From NCBI RefSeq assembly GCF_002813775.1, contig NZ_CP020370.1:806001-870000 (forward strand): a stretch of 64,000 nucleotides of DNA, read 5' to 3'. Below the pieces are notes generated by a model. The model was not told the DNA's origin, searched no databases, and saw only the letters and a list, made by a program, of their open reading frames with translations. Position 1 is the first letter of the stretch. The number at the start of each line of letters is the position of its first letter. The position numbers and the translations under genes are program-made. Positions 8,531-19,974 of the stretch are shown one piece after another. This DNA is from Candidatus Thiodictyon syntrophicum. GTDB taxonomy: Bacteria > Pseudomonadota > Gammaproteobacteria > Chromatiales > Chromatiaceae.

Positions 8531-9909
8531 TGACCGGGATCACCGCCAGGTCGGGGAAGCAAACCCAGTGCAAGACCCTGGTGGTCGGCCTGGGCAAGAC
8601 CGGTGTCTCGTGCGCCCGCTACCTGCGCTCGCAGGGCGCCTGGGTGGCCGTGACTGACACCCGCGCCGATCCGCCCGGCCTGGAACAGATCCGTCGGGAA
8701 CTGCCGGAGGTGGCCGTGTTCGTCGGGGGCTTCGACCCCGCGGCCTTCGCCGCCGCGGACCGCTTGGTGGTGAGCCCCGGGGTCCCGGTGGCCACGCCGC
8801 TGATCCAAGCGGCACTGGCTCGTGGTGCCGAGGTGATCGGCGATGTGGAGCTGTTCGCCCGGGCGGCACGCGCCCCGATCTGCGCCATCACCGGCTCCAA
8901 CGGCAAGAGCACCGTCACGACCCTGCTCGGTCTGATGGCGCGCCGCGCCGGGTGCCGGGTCCGTATCGGCGGGAATCTGGGCGAACCGGTGTTGGACCTG
9001 CTCGACGACCAGGCCGACCTCTATGTCCTGGAACTGTCGAGTTTTCAACTGGAGACCACCCCGGGGCTGCGGACCCGGGCGGCGGTGGTGCTCAACATCT
9101 CACCGGATCACCTGGACCGCTACCCGGACCTGGCCGCCTATAGCGCCGCCAAGGCGCGGGTCTACGACCGCGCGCAGGTCGCTGTCATCAACCGGGACGA
9201 TCCGGCGGTGGCGGCGATGGCCCGCGCCCCGCAGCGCGAGCTCGGCTTTACCTTGGGCGTGCCGGACCCGGGCGACTATGGACTGGCAGCGAGCGACGGG
9301 GACCTGTGGCTGTGCCGGGGCGACGAGCGACTGCTGCGGGCGGCAGAGGTCCAGATCCCCGGCCGGCACAACCTGGCCAACGCCCTGGCCGCCCTGGCCC
9401 TGGCGCAGGCCTGTGGTCTGGCGCTCGACCCCTGCCGGGAGGCCCTGCGGACCTTTCCCGGGCTGGACCACCGCAGCCAGTTGGTGCTCGAGCACGTCGG
9501 GGTGCGCTGGTATGACGACTCCAAGGGCACCAACCCGGGGGCCACGGTCGCCGCCTTGGACGGCCTGGTGTCGGCGGGGTCGGACGGCCGGGTGGTGCTG
9601 ATCGCCGGCGGCGACGCCAAGGGCGCGGATTTCGCCCCCCTGGGCCCGGCAGTGGCCCGCGCGGCCCGCGCCGTGGTTCTGATCGGGCGGGATGCCCCCG
9701 CAATCGAGCGGGTGCTGCGTGCCCTGGTCCCCCCGGTCCCCCTGATTCCGGCCGCTGATATGGACGAGGCGGTGCGCCGGGCCGCTGTCGCGGCCCGCCC
9801 CGGGGACGCGGTACTGCTCTCCCCGGCCTGCGCCAGTTTTGACATGTTCGACAACTACGAGCACCGCGGCCGGGTCTTTGCCGATGCGGTGCGGAGGTTG
9901 GTGGCATGA
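8530..9909 (+). CDS. murD: UDP-N-acetylmuramoylalanine–D-glutamate ligase
   Basis: 459 residues. It adds D-Glu to UDP-MurNAc-Ala. Seen: the N-terminal Rossmann stretch TLVVGLGKTGVSCARYL, VVSPGVP, the ATP loop GSNGKSTVTTLLGLM, LSSFQLETTPGLRT, NISPDHLDRY, GRHNLANALAALALA, DDSKGTNPGATVAAL and SPACASFDMFDNYEHRG near the end. It overlaps mraY by one base and ftsW by four. Confidence 0.97.
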   Translation: MTGITARSGKQTQCKTLVVGLGKTGVSCARYLRSQGAWVAVTDTRADPPGLEQIRRELPEVAVFVGGFDPAAFAAADRLVVSPGVPVATPLIQAALARGAEVIGDVELFARAARAPICAITGSNGKSTVTTLLGLMARRAGCRVRIGGNLGEPVLDLLDDQADLYVLELSSFQLETTPGLRTRAAVVLNISPDHLDRYPDLAAYSAAKARVYDRAQVAVINRDDPAVAAMARAPQRELGFTLGVPDPGDYGLAASDGDLWLCRGDERLLRAAEVQIPGRHNLANALAALALAQACGLALDPCREALRTFPGLDHRSQLVLEHVGVRWYDDSKGTNPGATVAALDGLVSAGSDGRVVLIAGGDAKGADFAPLGPAVARAARAVVLIGRDAPAIERVLRALVPPVPLIPAADMDEAVRRAAVAARPGDAVLLSPACASFDMFDNYEHRGRVFADAVRRLVA

Positions 9910-11117
9910 GCGCGGTGGCACCCCAGGCACGCCGTTCGAGTGTCGCGAGCCGGCGCCGCCGCAGCGAGCGACCGGCGGCCTTCGACCTCCCGCTCCTGAT
10001 GGCGGCCCTGGGGCTCTTGTCATTCGGGTTCGTGATGGTCGCCTCCGCCTCCATGACGATCGGCGACACCTGCTGCAAGGACCCCTTCTTCTTCGTCACG
10101 CGCCATACGCTCGCGATGGGTCTGGCCCTGGGCGCCGGTCTGCTGACCTTTACGGTTCCGGTCAGTTGGTGGGAACGCATGGGCGCCTGGTTCTTCCTGG
10201 GCACGGCGGGGATGCTGATCCTGGTGCTGATTCCGGGGATCGGTCACAACGTCAATGGGGCGACGCGCTGGATCCCCTTGGGGCCGCTCAATCTGCAGCC
10301 CTCGGAGTTCATGAAGCTGTTCGCAGTGATCTATATCGCGGGCTACCTGGTACGCCACGCTGATGATGTGGCCAACAAGCTCTCGGGCTTCATCCGGCCG
10401 ATGATCCTGATCGGACTGGCCGCCGCCCTGATCCTCAAACAACCGGACTTCGGTACCACCACCGTGATGCTGGCGACCGTGATGGGGCTCTTGTTCCTGG
10501 GGGGTGTGAGCGTCATGCCCTTCGCGGTCCTGTTCGGCACCGTGCTGGTCGGACTCACCTTCCTGGTCATGACCTCGGAATACCGCATGCGCCGCATCCT
10601 GTCCTTCCTCAACCCCTTCGAGGACCCCTTCAACTCCGGTTACCAGTTGAGCCAGGCCCTGATCGGCTTCGGACGGGGCGAGTGGCTGGGGGTCGGGCTC
10701 GGCAACGGCATCCAGAAGCAGTATTTCCTCCCCGAGGCCCACACGGACTTCATCGCCACGGTGATCGCCGAGGAACTGGGCCTGGTGGGGATGCTGGCGA
10801 TCATCGCCACCTTCGCCTTCATCGCCTGGCGCGCCTTCAGTATCGGTGCGCGCGCCCAGGCGGCCGGGAACCGCTTCGCCGCCTATACCGCCCAGGGGAT
10901 CGGTCTGTGGCTCGGCCTCCAGGCCTTCGTCAACATCGGGGTCAATTCGGGGATGCTGCCCACCAAGGGGCTGACGCTGCCCTTCCTGAGCTACGGCAGC
11001 AACAGTCTGATCGTGGTCTGTATGGCGATCGCCATCCTGCTGCGCATCGATGCCACCATTCGCCAGGACGAGGCGGAGTCCAGAAATCCCCGGGGGCTGC
11101 CATGGCTGCGTGCATAG
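9906..11117 (+). CDS. ftsW: Septal peptidoglycan glycosyltransferase FtsW
   Basis: 403 residues, SEDS family, about ten membrane segments, polymerising lipid II at the septum with FtsI. Signature regions are ASMTIGD near the first segment, NGATRWIPLGPLNLQPSEFMKLF, KQPDFGTTTVM, GYQLSQALIGFGRGEWLGVGLG, LPEAHTDFIATVIAEELGLVG and GLTLPFLSYGSNSL. ATG 9906 overlaps the murD stop; the end overlaps murG by 16 bp. Confidence 0.97.
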   Translation: MSAVAPQARRSSVASRRRRSERPAAFDLPLLMAALGLLSFGFVMVASASMTIGDTCCKDPFFFVTRHTLAMGLALGAGLLTFTVPVSWWERMGAWFFLGTAGMLILVLIPGIGHNVNGATRWIPLGPLNLQPSEFMKLFAVIYIAGYLVRHADDVANKLSGFIRPMILIGLAAALILKQPDFGTTTVMLATVMGLLFLGGVSVMPFAVLFGTVLVGLTFLVMTSEYRMRRILSFLNPFEDPFNSGYQLSQALIGFGRGEWLGVGLGNGIQKQYFLPEAHTDFIATVIAEELGLVGMLAIIATFAFIAWRAFSIGARAQAAGNRFAAYTAQGIGLWLGLQAFVNIGVNSGMLPTKGLTLPFLSYGSNSLIVVCMAIAILLRIDATIRQDEAESRNPRGLPWLRA

Positions 11118-12196
11118 GCGTCATGGCCGGCGGTACCGGCGGTCATGTCTTCCCCGCGCTGGCGGTGGCGCAGGCCCTGCGCGAGCGGGGTGCGCAGGTC
11201 TTCTGGATCGGCACGCACCGGGGGCTGGAGTCACGCCTGGTTCCCGAGCACGGGTTCGAGTTGGAGTGGGTGCGGATCGAGGGGCTGCGCGGCAAGGGGA
11301 TCACCGCGGTCCTGGCCGGACCGGTGCGTCTGCTGCGCGCCCTGTGGCAGGCGCGTGCGATCCTGCGCCGCCGCCGCCCCGCGGTGGTCCTGGGGATGGG
11401 CGGGTTCGTCTCCGGCCCCGGCGCACTGGCGGCTCGAGCCTTGGGGATGCCGCTCGTGATCCACGAGCAGAACTCGGTCCCGGGACTGACCAACCAATGG
11501 CTCGCACGCATCGCCAGTCGGGTCTTCGAGGCCTTTCCCGGCAGCTTTCCCACAGCGCGGCACGCGGTGGCGACCGGCAACCCGGTGCGTAGCGACATTA
11601 CACAACTGCCGCCGCCCGCGGAGCGCTTCGCCGGCCGCACCGGGCGGGCGCGGCTGTTGGTGCTCGGCGGTTCCCTGGGCGCCAAGGCGCTCAACGAGAC
11701 CCTGCCCCTGGCACTGGCCCGACTGCCCGAACCGTTGCGCCCGCAGGTCCGTCACCAGGCCGGTGAGCAGACCCTGGAACTGGCGCGGGCCGCCTATGCG
11801 CAGGCCGGAGTCCCGGCCGAGGTCAGCGCCTTCATCAAGGACATGGCGCAGGCCTATGCCTGGGCCGACCTGGTAGTGTGCCGGGCCGGTGCATTGACGG
11901 TCTCCGAACTGGCCGCGGCGGGTCTGGGCGCCATCCTGGTCCCCTATCCCCACGCGGTGGATGACCACCAGCGCGGCAACGCCCGTTTCCTGGCAGACCA
12001 CGGCGCGGCGCACCTGATCATCCAACGCGACCTGACCGCGCCCCTCCTGGCCGACCTGCTCGCCGCCCTGCTCGCCGACCGCGGACGGCTGCTGACCATG
12101 GCCCAGGCGGCCCGCGCCCGCGCCAATCCGGATGCGGTCACGCGCATTGCAGACGCCTGCCTGGAACTGGCAACGGGGGGAAAGGATGAGGGATGA
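11102..12196 (+). CDS. murG: UDP-GlcNAc–undecaprenyl-pyrophosphoryl-MurNAc-pentapeptide GlcNAc transferase
   Basis: 364 residues from ATG 11102. The frame is open for another 420 bp upstream, but that part lies within ftsW; MAACIGVMAGGTGGHVFPAL is the correct N-terminal GGTGGH motif. MurG adds GlcNAc to lipid I to make lipid II, membrane-associated on the cytoplasmic side. Also seen: GMGGFVSGPGALAA, IHEQNSVPGLTNQWLA, TGNPVRSDI, LLVLGGSLGAKALNE, CRAGALTVSELAAAGLGAI and PYPHAVDDHQRGNARFL. It ends in an unusual run of GGATGA-type repeats. Confidence 0.97.
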   Translation: MAACIGVMAGGTGGHVFPALAVAQALRERGAQVFWIGTHRGLESRLVPEHGFELEWVRIEGLRGKGITAVLAGPVRLLRALWQARAILRRRRPAVVLGMGGFVSGPGALAARALGMPLVIHEQNSVPGLTNQWLARIASRVFEAFPGSFPTARHAVATGNPVRSDITQLPPPAERFAGRTGRARLLVLGGSLGAKALNETLPLALARLPEPLRPQVRHQAGEQTLELARAAYAQAGVPAEVSAFIKDMAQAYAWADLVVCRAGALTVSELAAAGLGAILVPYPHAVDDHQRGNARFLADHGAAHLIIQRDLTAPLLADLLAALLADRGRLLTMAQAARARANPDAVTRIADACLELATGGKDEG

Positions 12197-12318
12197 AGGA
12201 TGAAGGATGAGGGATGAAGGAAGGGATTAGGGATTTGAGCATCTTAATACTACACGCCGAGGCTTCGCACTGAGACCAATTTCAACCTGTAACCTTCAAC
12301 CTTCATCCTTCATCCTTT
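12180..12318 (+). repeat. GGATGAA heptamer inverted repeat between murG and murC
   Basis: Tandem units of GGATGAA/GGATGAG at about 12184-12222 start at the end of murG. They are answered by CCTTCAACCTTCATCC and TTCATCCTT units at about 12294-12318. The loop is about 70 bp and AT-richer than the surroundings. The arms are mutually reverse-complementary, so a stem of around 25 bp is possible in the murG–murC spacer. The unit differs from the GTCGTT hairpins elsewhere in the cluster. Confidence 0.75.
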
Positions 12319-12323
12319 AGAAA

Positions 12324-13754
12324 ATGAATCCACATCTGAGCCACAGCGCCGCCAACATGGGCCGGGTCCGGCGCCTGCACTTTATCGGTGTGGGCGGGGC
12401 CGGGATGAGTGGGATCGCCGAGCTGATGGCCAACCTTGGCTACGAGGTCGCGGGGTCTGACCAGCGCGAGAGTACGACCACCCGGCGCCTGCGCGGCCTG
12501 GGGGTGCAGGTCTACATCGGGCACCGCGCCGGTCAGGTAACCGACGCGGATGCGGTCGTGGTATCCACCGCCATCGACGAGGCAAACCCCGAGATCCAAG
12601 AGGCCCGGGCGCGGCGAATTCCCGTCGTGCGCCGCGCCGAGATGCTCGCTGAACTGATGCGTTTCTATTATGGGGTCGCGGTCGCCGGGACCCATGGCAA
12701 GACCACCACCACCAGCCTGGTGGCGAGTGTGCTCGCGGAGGGCGGGCTCGATCCGACCTTCGTCATCGGCGGCCTGCTCAACAGCGCCGGGGCCAATGCC
12801 AAGCTCGGCACGACCAAGTACCTGGTGGCAGAGGCCGACGAGAGCGACGCCTCCTTCCTGTATCTCCAGCCCATGGTATCGATCGTCACCAACATCGACG
12901 CCGACCACATGCAGACCTACGGCAACGACTTCCAGCGCCTGCGCAACACCTTCATGGAGTTCATCCACCACCTGCCCTTCTATGGCCTGGCGGTACTGTG
13001 TATCGACGACCCGGAGGTGCGCGCCCTGGAGCCGCAGGTGCCGCGACCGGTGCGTACCTACGGCACCCGCCCGGAGGCGGACGTGCGCGCCGTGGACATC
13101 CGTCAGGACGGCCTGCGCATGTACTTCGAGGTCCACAGCCGCGAATTGAGTGCGCCCTTGCCCATCGAGCTCAACCTGCCCGGCCGCCACAACGTCCTCA
13201 ACGCCTTGGCCGCCATTGCGGTAGCCCTGGAGCTTGGGGTGGACGAGGAGGCGATCCGCCGTGCCCTGGCCGGCTTCCAGGGGGTGGGGCGGCGCTTCGT
13301 GGTCACACCGGTGCAGGATCAGACCGGCCGTCGGCTGACCCTGGTGGACGACTATGGTCACCACCCCCGGGAACTGGCCGCCACCCTGGAGGCGGCGCGC
13401 GGCGGCTGGCCCGGCCGGCGACTGGTGCTGGTCTTTCAGCCCCATCGTTTTACCCGTACCCAGGAGCAGTTCGAGGACTTCGTCCAGGTGCTCTCCACCG
13501 TCGACCTGCTGGTGCTCTGCGACGTCTATCCGGCCGGGGAGGCGCCGATCGCCGGTGCCGATGGGCGCTCGCTGAGCCGCGCGATCCGCGCCCGGGGCCT
13601 CCTGGACCCGGTGTTCGCCCAGGAGATCAATGAGATACCGGGGCTGCTCGGCAACCTCCTCCAGGATGGGGACCTGGTGCTCCTGTCCGGCGCGGGGGAC
13701 ATCGGCGCCCTGGCGGCGCGCCTGCCGGGGCTGCTCACGGGGGAAAAGACGTGA
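12324..13754 (+). CDS. murC: UDP-N-acetylmuramate–L-alanine ligase
   Basis: 476 residues from ATG 12324. It adds L-Ala to UDP-MurNAc, the first amino-acid step of the peptide stem. Seen: [17 protein letters not shown], the GSDQRES nucleotide region, the ATP loop [71 protein letters not shown] and FQPHRFTRT. The C-terminal end keeps [12 protein letters not shown]. It is separated from murB by 159 bp. Confidence 0.97.
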   Translation: MNPHLSHSAANMGRVRRLHFIGVGGAGMSGIAELMANLGYEVAGSDQRESTTTRRLRGLGVQVYIGHRAGQVTDADAVVVSTAIDEANPEIQEARARRIPVVRRAEMLAELMRFYYGVAVAGTHGKTTTTSLVASVLAEGGLDPTFVIGGLLNSAGANAKLGTTKYLVAEADESDASFLYLQPMVSIVTNIDADHMQTYGNDFQRLRNTFMEFIHHLPFYGLAVLCIDDPEVRALEPQVPRPVRTYGTRPEADVRAVDIRQDGLRMYFEVHSRELSAPLPIELNLPGRHNVLNALAAIAVALELGVDEEAIRRALAGFQGVGRRFVVTPVQDQTGRRLTLVDDYGHHPRELAATLEAARGGWPGRRLVLVFQPHRFTRTQEQFEDFVQVLSTVDLLVLCDVYPAGEAPIAGADGRSLSRAIRARGLLDPVFAQEINEIPGLLGNLLQDGDLVLLSGAGDIGALAARLPGLLTGEKT

Positions 13755-13913
13755 CGACGCCGCTTCTCGTAGTCCCCTTGATCCGGCGGCTGTCGATGGG
13801 CTGCGGTGAGCCGCTGCAGGGGTTCCCGCGGCGAGCGGCGGCGTCGGCACGCCCCGCGGGGCCGACGCCGGCGCCCGTGCGCCACGGCCTGCCCCAGCCG
13901 CGGGCCTGCCGCC

Positions 13914-14792
13914 ATGGGTGAACTGCGCGGGGAGTTGCGCACGGATGAGCCCCTGGCCCGCCATACCAGTTGGCGGGTCGGGGGCCCGGCGCGGCGGCTC
14001 TATCGACCGGCGGACGCGCACGACCTGGCGGAGTTTCTGCGTCGGCTTGACCCGGGCGAGCCGCTGCTCTGGCTCGGGCTCGGCAGCAACCTGCTGGTCC
14101 CGGATGCGGGTTTTCCCGGCACCGTGATCCTGACCCATGGGTGCCTGACGGGCCTGGAGCGCCGCGGGTCCGCGGGTGTTTACGCTCAGGCCGGCGCCAC
14201 CTGCGCCCGGGTGGCCCGCTTTGCCGCCCGCCATGACCTGGTCGGCGTTGAATTCCTGGCGGGTATCCCCGGTACCATGGGCGGGGCCTTGACGATGAAC
14301 GCCGGGGCCTGGGGCGGGGAGACCTGGACCCACGTCGGCCGGGTGCGCACCATCGATCGGACCGGCCTGGTGCGCGAGCGCACGCCGGCCGACTTCGACA
14401 TCGGCTACCGGGATGTGCGCGGCACCCCGGGCGAATGGTTTCTCGACGTGGAGCTTGAACTGCAACCGGGGGATGGGGCGGCCGCCATGACGCGGATGCG
14501 CGCCCTCCTGGACCAACGTGCCCGCACCCAGCCCACGGGGCTGCCGAGTTGCGGGTCGGTGTTCCGCAACCCGCCGGGGGACTACGCGGCCCGGCTGATC
14601 GAGTCGGTCGGACTCAAGGGCTACCGGATCGGCGGGGCTCAGGTCTCGGAAAAGCACGCGAATTTCATTATCAACACGGGCCCGGCCACGGCCCGGGACA
14701 TCGCCGGGTTGGTGGATCATGTGCGGTGCGAAGTCGAGCGCCACACCGGGGTGCGGCTGAAACCCGAGTACGTCAGTGTCGAAGTACGTTAG
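13914..14792 (+). CDS. murB: UDP-N-acetylenolpyruvoylglucosamine reductase
   Basis: 292 residues from ATG 13914 (MGELRGELRTDEPLARHTSW). The frame extends to 13806, but that extra stretch is Arg/Pro-rich and unlike the family. MurB reduces UDP-GlcNAc-enolpyruvate to UDP-MurNAc with NADPH and FAD. Seen: ARHTSWRVGGPARRL, GLGSNLLVPD, GIPGTMGGALTMNAGAWGGE, PSCGSVFRNPPGDYAARLIE and a C-terminal KHANFIINTGPATA. This is the short type I form. murB within dcw is normal outside the enterics. Confidence 0.95.
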   Translation: MGELRGELRTDEPLARHTSWRVGGPARRLYRPADAHDLAEFLRRLDPGEPLLWLGLGSNLLVPDAGFPGTVILTHGCLTGLERRGSAGVYAQAGATCARVARFAARHDLVGVEFLAGIPGTMGGALTMNAGAWGGETWTHVGRVRTIDRTGLVRERTPADFDIGYRDVRGTPGEWFLDVELELQPGDGAAAMTRMRALLDQRARTQPTGLPSCGSVFRNPPGDYAARLIESVGLKGYRIGGAQVSEKHANFIINTGPATARDIAGLVDHVRCEVERHTGVRLKPEYVSVEVR

Positions 14793-14864
14793 TACGGGAG
14801 TACGGACGGAGCGACGAGGCCCGTGAGCTACCTCTTAGTAACGAGTCAAGAACAAGTTAAGCGC

Positions 14865-14990
14865 TATCGTTGTCGTTGTCGTAATCGTAATCGGAGAAGC
14901 GATGCACTTCAGGGTGCGAGAGAATCCGGGGCGCTACGATAACCTCGATTACGACAACGACAACGATAACGATAACGACAACGACAACGA
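14865..14990 (+). repeat. Simple-sequence hairpin element, (GTCGTT)n arms, copy 2, loop inverted
   Basis: The 280-bp murB–ddl gap holds a left arm of TCGTTG units (14867-14885) and a right arm of ACGACAACGATA units (14951-14990). The loop between them (AGAAGCGATGCA, GGGTGCGAGAGAATCC, ACGATAACCTCGATTACG) is the reverse complement of the loop of the element at 7308-7417. The two copies are thus the same element in opposite orientations, or the loop has flipped between the arms. The rest of the gap shows no gene. Confidence 0.85.
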
Positions 14991-15018
14991 AAATGGCGCG
15001 ATAGGCAGTCCCTAGTGA

Positions 15019-17035
<2,017 letters not shown>

Positions 17036-17078
17036 GCGAAACGGCAAGAGCGAACAGGCAAACGGGGGGAGAAACGGA

Positions 17079-18314
17079 ATGGCACGACGCAACGACAAAA
17101 ATCTATTGGTGGGGCTGGACATCGGCACCTCGAAGATCGCCTGTCTGGTGGGCGAACTGAAAGACGATGACCAGATCGAGATCATCGGCATCGGCACCAG
17201 CCCCTCGCGCGGCCTGAAGAAGGGCGTGGTGGTGGACATCGAGTCCACGGTCACCTCCATCCAGCGGGCGGTCGAGGCGGCGGAAGCGATGGCCGGGTGC
17301 GACATCCACTCGGTTCACGCGGGGATCGCCGGCAACCATATCAGCAGCCGTCCTTCCAACGGCAGTACCCCCATCAAGGAGCGCGAGGTCAATCAGGCCG
17401 ACGTGGACCGGGTACTCGACAACGCCCGGGCGGTTGCGATCCCGGCGGACCAGCAAATGCTCCACCTGGTCCCCCAGGAATTCATCATCGACGGCCAGGA
17501 GGGTATCCGCCAGCCGATCGGGATGTGCGGGGTACGGCTGGAGGCGCGGGTGCTCATCGTCACGGGCGCGGTGAGCGCGGCCCAGAACATCCGCAAGTGC
17601 ATCGGCCGCTGTGGGCTGGAGGTGGACTACCTGATGCCCGCGCCGCTGAGCGCCTCTTATTCGGTCTTGGGCGAGGACGAGCAGGAGCTGGGCGTCTGCC
17701 TGGTCGACATCGGCGGCGGTACCACCGATATCGCGGTCTTCGCCGACGGGGCCATCCGCCACACGGCGGTGATCCCGATCGCCGGCGATCAGGTCACCAA
17801 CGACATCGCCTTGGCCCTGCGCACCCCTACTCAGCACGCCGAACAGATCAAGATTCAGCACGCCTGCGCCCTGACGCAGCTCGCCGGCGGCGCCGACAAC
17901 ATCGAGGTCCCCAGCATCGGGGATCGCCCGCTGCGCCGACTGTCGCGCCAGACGCTGGCCGAGGTGGTGGGGCCGCGCTATGAGGAACTGCTCGATCTGG
18001 TGCGTAAGGACCTGGATCGCAGCGGATTCAAAGAGCTGGTGGCCGGGGGCGTCGTGCTCACCGGCGGTAGCGCGAAGATGCAGGGCTTGATCGAACTGGC
18101 GGAGGAGGTGTTCCACATGCCGGTGCGCCTGGGCGTTCCCCGGTATGTCATCGGCATGGACGAGGTCATGCGCGATCCGGTCTACGCCACCGGCGTCGGG
18201 CTCTTGATCTACGCCGGTCAGAACCGTTTTGCCAAGCGTCCTGAACTCACTGCCGGGCGGGGACTCAAGGGCCTCGTGTCACGGACGCGCAGTTGGTTCC
18301 AGGGCAACTTCTAG
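17079..18314 (+). CDS. ftsA: Cell division protein FtsA
   Basis: 411 residues, actin-like ATPase that tethers FtsZ to the membrane. Seen: LLVGLDIGTSKIACLVGEL at the N-terminus, the 1C subdomain start AEAMAGCDIHSVHAGIAGNHI, DIGGGTTDIAVF in the nucleotide site, VVLTGGSAKMQGL, and the C-terminal amphipathic membrane-targeting stretch LVSRTRSWFQGNF. It starts 43 bp after ftsQ and is followed by a 162-bp gap before ftsZ. Confidence 0.97.
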   Translation: MARRNDKNLLVGLDIGTSKIACLVGELKDDDQIEIIGIGTSPSRGLKKGVVVDIESTVTSIQRAVEAAEAMAGCDIHSVHAGIAGNHISSRPSNGSTPIKEREVNQADVDRVLDNARAVAIPADQQMLHLVPQEFIIDGQEGIRQPIGMCGVRLEARVLIVTGAVSAAQNIRKCIGRCGLEVDYLMPAPLSASYSVLGEDEQELGVCLVDIGGGTTDIAVFADGAIRHTAVIPIAGDQVTNDIALALRTPTQHAEQIKIQHACALTQLAGGADNIEVPSIGDRPLRRLSRQTLAEVVGPRYEELLDLVRKDLDRSGFKELVAGGVVLTGGSAKMQGLIELAEEVFHMPVRLGVPRYVIGMDEVMRDPVYATGVGLLIYAGQNRFAKRPELTAGRGLKGLVSRTRSWFQGNF

Positions 18315-18329
18315 CGAGGCAGAATTCGC

Positions 18330-18369
18330 GATCCCCTCGGGGATCGATGGGGCCGCAGCCTGCGGCCCC
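18330..18369 (+). repeat. Two adjacent palindromes in the ftsA–ftsZ gap
   Basis: GATCCCC-TC-GGGGATC at 18330-18345 is followed by a 21-bp near-perfect palindrome, 10-bp arms of GGGGCCGCAG and its complement around one base, at 18349-18369. No U-run follows, so neither looks like a classical terminator. They could act as an attenuator, RNA-stability element or processing site upstream of ftsZ. Confidence 0.6.
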
Positions 18370-18476
18370 GCGGCATGGGATCGCAGGGTCCGTGCCGTGT
18401 CGGGGGGCGGTCCCACCATGGGGCCGTGCGGGGTTTCAGGTTTTCAATCCATAAACAGGTCGGGGGAGAGAGTGCA

Positions 18477-19646
18477 ATGTTTGAAATGATGGATACCCAT
18501 AGCCAGTCCGCCGTCATCAAGGTGATCGGGGTCGGCGGCGGCGGCGGCAACGCGGTCAATCACATGGTCGACTCCACCATTGAGGGGGTGGACTTCATCT
18601 GCGCCAACACCGATGCCCAGGCGCTCAAAGGGTCGCGGGTCAAGACCATCCTGCAACTGGGCTCCGGGATTACCAAGGGCCTGGGTGCGGGTGCCAACCC
18701 GGAGGTGGGCAAGCAGGCGGCGCTGGAGGATCGCGAGCGCATCGCCGAGGCCTTGGCCGGGGCGGACATGGTGTTCATCACCGCCGGGATGGGCGGCGGT
18801 ACCGGCACCGGTGCCGCCCCGGTGGTCGCGGAGGTGGCCAAGGAGTTGGGAATCCTCACGGTCGCGGTGGTGACCAAGCCCTTCCCGTTCGAGGGCAGCA
18901 AGCGGCGACGCATCGCCGATGACGGCATTGCCGAGTTGGCCAAGCATGTGGACTCGTTGATCACGATCCCGAACGAGAAGCTGCTGGCGGTGCTCGGCAA
19001 GGACATGACCCTGCTCGGGGCCTTCAAGTCGGCGAACGATATTTTGTTGAATGCCACCCGCGGCATCGCCGAGCTGATTACCCGTCCGGGTCTGATCAAC
19101 GTCGACTTCGCCGACGTGAAGACCGTGATGTCGGAGATGGGGGTCGCCATGATGGGTACCGGGGCCGCCGTCGGCCTCGACCGGGCGCGGGAAGCGGCGG
19201 AGGCCGCCATTCGCTGCCCCCTGTTGGAGGATATCGATCTCGCCGGGGCCAAGGGTATCCTGGTCAACATCACCGCGGGCAGCAGCCTGACCATGGGCGA
19301 GTTCGACGAGGTCGGCAACACGGTCCGGGATTTCGCCGACGATGACGCCACCGTGGTGCTGGGGACCGTCATCGACCCGGACTTGGAGGATGAACTGCGG
19401 GTCACGGTCGTGGCTACCGGCCTGGGGGCGCGCCGAATCTCCCTGACGATGCGTCCGAACCCGGAGGAGCCGCTGATGCGACTGGTCCCGGCGGACGGCG
19501 AGTCCGGCCCCGACTATGGGGAGATCGGGCGTCGCCCCGCCATCTACCGCAAGGCGGCAACCGCCGGCGGGAACACCGCCGAGGCGGTGGACAACGATCT
19601 CGACTATCTGGACATCCCCGCCTTCCTGCGCCGTCAGGCCGATTGA
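18477..19646 (+). CDS. ftsZ: Cell division GTPase FtsZ
   Basis: 389 residues from ATG 18477, preceded by GGGGGAGAG at 18461-18469; the frame is open to 18375 but without ribosome-binding support. Tubulin-like GTPase that forms the Z ring. Seen: GVGGGGGNAVNHM, the tubulin signature GGGTGTGAAPVVA, the T7 loop NVDFADVKTVM, and a C-terminal conserved peptide LDYLDIPAFLRRQAD that binds FtsA and ZipA. A 328-bp gap separates it from lpxC. Confidence 0.98.
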   Translation: MFEMMDTHSQSAVIKVIGVGGGGGNAVNHMVDSTIEGVDFICANTDAQALKGSRVKTILQLGSGITKGLGAGANPEVGKQAALEDRERIAEALAGADMVFITAGMGGGTGTGAAPVVAEVAKELGILTVAVVTKPFPFEGSKRRRIADDGIAELAKHVDSLITIPNEKLLAVLGKDMTLLGAFKSANDILLNATRGIAELITRPGLINVDFADVKTVMSEMGVAMMGTGAAVGLDRAREAAEAAIRCPLLEDIDLAGAKGILVNITAGSSLTMGEFDEVGNTVRDFADDDATVVLGTVIDPDLEDELRVTVVATGLGARRISLTMRPNPEEPLMRLVPADGESGPDYGEIGRRPAIYRKAATAGGNTAEAVDNDLDYLDIPAFLRRQAD

Positions 19647-19843
19647 TCGCGGGCGCCATCCGCGGGACCAGGGAGGGTCCCGGCGCCGGACGCGGTGGTT
19701 GGCCGCCAGGGGACGGCGCGGCGTGATTCCTAAATAGAGATTATTGGTCCGCAAGGACGCGACCAACAGCGCGGCGCTAGGGAAATCCCTTTAGATATAT
19801 ACTAAGTAAAAACAATACGATATAGATTTCTTGCGCATAGGAC

Positions 19844-19872
19844 TTGATAAAGTTTCGGGAAAACCCTAAGCT
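19844..19872 (+). promoter_or_regulatory. Candidate promoter for lpxC in the ftsZ–lpxC gap
   Basis: The gap 19647-19974 contains an AT-rich block (about 19780-19880) in a GC-rich genome. TTGATA at 19844-19849 is followed 17 bp later by TAAGCT, a weak -10. It lies about 105 bp before lpxC. No gene is seen in the gap. Confidence 0.35.
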
Positions 19873-19974
19873 TCTACCAAAGCCCGGAATCGTTCGGGCG
19901 TCACGCGGCTTTTGCCTTGGTGTCGATGGTCGGCGCCGCGGCTGACCGCTGCGGTCTGGGACTAGGGAGCCCGA

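Noticed and set aside
12303-14744. 813-codon minus-strand open frame across murC and murB
   Set aside because: Both murC and murB are unmistakable on the plus strand; the minus frame has low-complexity composition typical of a GC-rich shadow.
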